A DNA stretch of 64,000 nucleotides from CAZQHK01 sp964593455. GTDB lineage: Bacteria; Muiribacteriota; CAYSPT01. Position 1 is the stretch's first letter; every line of letters begins with the position of its first letter. Under the pieces are notes generated by a model, which was not told the DNA's origin, made no database searches, and saw only the letters and a program-made list of their open reading frames with translations. This document shows positions 62,208-64,000 of the stretch, in pieces. Where the stretch lies: contig CAZQHK010000020.1 in NCBI GenBank assembly GCA_964593455.1, positions 1-64,000 of the forward strand, in the 5' to 3' direction. A program made the translations under genes and the position numbers.

Positions 62208-64000
62208 ATGAGACACGAAAGGAACAAGATTCAGATGTGCAAGAGTTACCGTCTTCTCGAAGTTGTTACTCTTACAAAAGTGGTTTTGGCCGGGTTTTGT
62301 CTGCTGCTGCTGGCGGTTTTACCCCTCCAGGCGGCGGGACTGCTCAAACCGGTCGGCACCGCAGATGCAGATCATGTCTTTATGAAATCCCATCATGTTA
62401 CTGTGACCATCAACAACGGTTTTGCCCGCACTGAAGTCGAGCAGGTGTTCGGCAACGAAGGAGAGACCGACCTCAAGGCGATCTATTCCTTCCCCGTACC
62501 CAAACAGGCCAGTCTGGCGGAAGTGAGCCTGTGGATCAACAGCAACGAGGTCATCGGCGAAGTACTGGAGAAGAAGAAGGCCAGACAGATACACGAAGAC
62601 CAGGCCCAGAAAGGAAACGATACCGCCCTGGCCGTAAAGGATGAATACAAGACCTTCGAGATAACAGTGTACCCCGTCCGTTCGAAAGCTGACACGCGGG
62701 TCCGCCTGGTGTATTACCAGCCCATGGAAATCGATTCGAATATCGGCCGCTACGTGTATCCCCTGGCCGAAGGCGGCGTAGACGAAGATCGGATCGCATT
62801 CTGGTCGGTTGACGACAAGGTCCGGGAGTCATTTAAATTCGATCTCGAACTGAAGTCCGCTTTTCCCGTGAAAGAAGTCAGGATGCCCGGGTTCATGAAC
62901 AAGGCCGTTATCGAAAAAGTACCGTTTAGCGACCAGGAGGAAGTCCCGGCCGGCGACGTGTACAGGGCCAGCCTCAACTGTCCCGAAGGCGACGCGCTGA
63001 CCAGAGACATCGTAGTCTATTATCGACTCGATGAAAATGTTCCCGCCAGGGTAGAACTCATTCCCTACCGGGGAGATCCGGCCTCAGAAGGAACGTTTAT
63101 GGTGGTAGTCACGCCGGCAGCCGATCTAAAAAGGATCGCCGAGGGAGTCAACTGGACTTTCGTGCTGGACGTGTCGGGCAGCATGAGCGGCGGCAAGATC
63201 GCGGCCCTGACCGATGGCGTGTCGAAGGTCATCGGTAAGATGTCCGTGAACGACCGTTTTCGAATCATCACTTTCAATAACCGCGCTTCGGACTTCACCG
63301 GAGGGTATGTCACGGCCACACCGGCCAACGTGCAAAGTCTCTTGAACCAGGTCAAGGCTATCCAGGCCGGCGGCTGCACCAACCTCTTCGAAGGGCTGGA
63401 AATGGCGTATCACGGACTGGAAGAAGAACGGACCACCGCCATCATCCTGGTCACCGACGGTGAAGCCAACGAAGGGCCGACGACCCATCTTGAATTTCTT
63501 AACCTGCTGAAAACCTACGATATCCGGCTGTTCACCTTTGTCATCGGGAACAGCGCCAACCAGCCCCTGCTGAATAGGCTGGCCATGGATTCGGGCGGGA
63601 CGGCCATGAATATCTCTACCAGCGACGACATTGTCGGCCGGATTATTCAAGCCAAAGCCAAGCTGCTTTACGAGAATATGCACGATGTGGAACTGAAATT
63701 CCACGGAGAAAAAGTTACCGGGCTCACACCCACGAAGATCGGTAATCTCTACCAGGGACAACAGCTGGTGATGTTCGGACGGTATAACGGAACCGGCGAC
63801 GTCAAAGTGGAGTTGAAAGCCAAAATCTCCGGCCAGGAACGCTCCTGGATTTGCCGGGCCGACCTGCCCCGGCAGGACACCGATAATCCCGAGCTGGAAC
63901 GGCTCTGGGCGCTGTCGGCCATCGATGATGTCATGCGGGATATCCGGGAAAACGGAGAAACTGACCGCCGCCGTGATCAGGTAGTAGCTCTCGGTGAAGA
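62208..64000 (+). CDS. VIT and VWA domain secreted protein (partial)
   Basis: Open to the window end. After a signal-like hydrophobic segment (about 22-42, LAVLPLQAAG) comes a VIT domain (about 50-180; VEQVFGNEGETDLKAIYSFPVP is its hallmark region) and a VWA domain (about 305-480) with the metal-adhesion motif DVSGSMSGG and TDGEANEG. Such proteins are exported, bind ligands through a metal site and often carry C-terminal sorting signals, not visible here. Of three ATGs (62202, 62205, 62208) the last is 8 bases after GGAG. A sigma-54 promoter precedes it, so expression should depend on an enhancer-binding activator not present in the window. Confidence 0.9.
   Translation, partial: MRHERNKIQMCKSYRLLEVVTLTKVVLAGFCLLLLAVLPLQAAGLLKPVGTADADHVFMKSHHVTVTINNGFARTEVEQVFGNEGETDLKAIYSFPVPKQASLAEVSLWINSNEVIGEVLEKKKARQIHEDQAQKGNDTALAVKDEYKTFEITVYPVRSKADTRVRLVYYQPMEIDSNIGRYVYPLAEGGVDEDRIAFWSVDDKVRESFKFDLELKSAFPVKEVRMPGFMNKAVIEKVPFSDQEEVPAGDVYRASLNCPEGDALTRDIVVYYRLDENVPARVELIPYRGDPASEGTFMVVVTPAADLKRIAEGVNWTFVLDVSGSMSGGKIAALTDGVSKVIGKMSVNDRFRIITFNNRASDFTGGYVTATPANVQSLLNQVKAIQAGGCTNLFEGLEMAYHGLEEERTTAIILVTDGEANEGPTTHLEFLNLLKTYDIRLFTFVIGNSANQPLLNRLAMDSGGTAMNISTSDDIVGRIIQAKAKLLYENMHDVELKFHGEKVTGLTPTKIGNLYQGQQLVMFGRYNGTGDVKVELKAKISGQERSWICRADLPRQDTDNPELERLWALSAIDDVMRDIRENGETDRRRDQVVALGE

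Noticed and set aside
1..64000. CRISPR arrays, prophage, integrase or insertion-sequence transposase
   Set aside because: No regular spaced repeats and no recombinase-like protein were found in any frame examined.

Overview
The window reads as a continuous piece of chromosome from a Gram-negative bacterium. It carries a TamB-like outer-membrane assembly protein, many Sec-type signal peptides and GGAGG-type ribosome sites. The gene order yicC-remA-gmk-coaBC-priA-def-fmt-rsmB beside PASTA, kinase-like and rpe genes resembles the arrangement familiar from Firmicutes and several deep-branching Gram-negative lineages. No rRNA, tRNA, CRISPR, integrase or transposase was seen. The phylum cannot be fixed from this sequence; an uncultured deep-branching or candidate-phylum lineage is a reasonable guess and no more. 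Almost every gene has an ordinary coding pattern, and intergenic regions are short except where they hold repeats or decayed genes.

Layout. 0-6.6 kb: a HEAT-repeat membrane-anchored protein, then an operon of a GT2 glycosyltransferase and two class III nucleotide cyclase paralogues with complementary active-site losses. 6.8-12.6 kb: trxB, a response regulator, a response-regulator remnant and a 1383-residue multi-PAS histidine kinase. 12.9-20.1 kb: a UPF0173 hydrolase with glgB, two overlapping glgC paralogues of which one looks non-catalytic, and a receiver-kinase-STAS fusion. 20.2-31.1 kb: an accessory stretch with dispersed repeats, a GT-C-like membrane protein, a second GT2 enzyme, a STAND ATPase with TPRs and a DNA-binding tail, a MATE pump and a decayed PAS-kinase-STAS gene. 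31.2-42.5 kb: the housekeeping block (rsmB to yicC) and, divergently, a PASTA protein, a pseudokinase and rpe. 42.5-49.1 kb: a compact run mixing signalling proteins with trmJ-like, radical SAM and coaE genes. 49.2-52.8 kb: galT-like, glgA and galT-like under a strong predicted promoter. 52.8-59 kb: two secreted proteins of unknown function and a TamB-like protein. 59-64 kb: a palindromic 185-bp element, a radical SAM protein, two membrane proteins, and a sigma-54-driven VIT/VWA protein that runs off the end.

How the genes fit together. Glycogen synthesis is nearly complete (glgA, glgB, a catalytic and a regulatory-type glgC, and two galT-like nucleotidyl transferases). It is interleaved with signalling genes. 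A recurring theme is tandem paralogues in which one copy has lost key residues: cyclases, GlgC, GalT-type enzymes, and a PASTA/pseudokinase pair. The cyclase pair is the strongest candidate for a little-described system. The metal-binding aspartates are complete in one subunit only and the transition-state Asn/Arg pair is present in the other only, so a single active site should need both proteins, as in mammalian C1/C2 cyclases.
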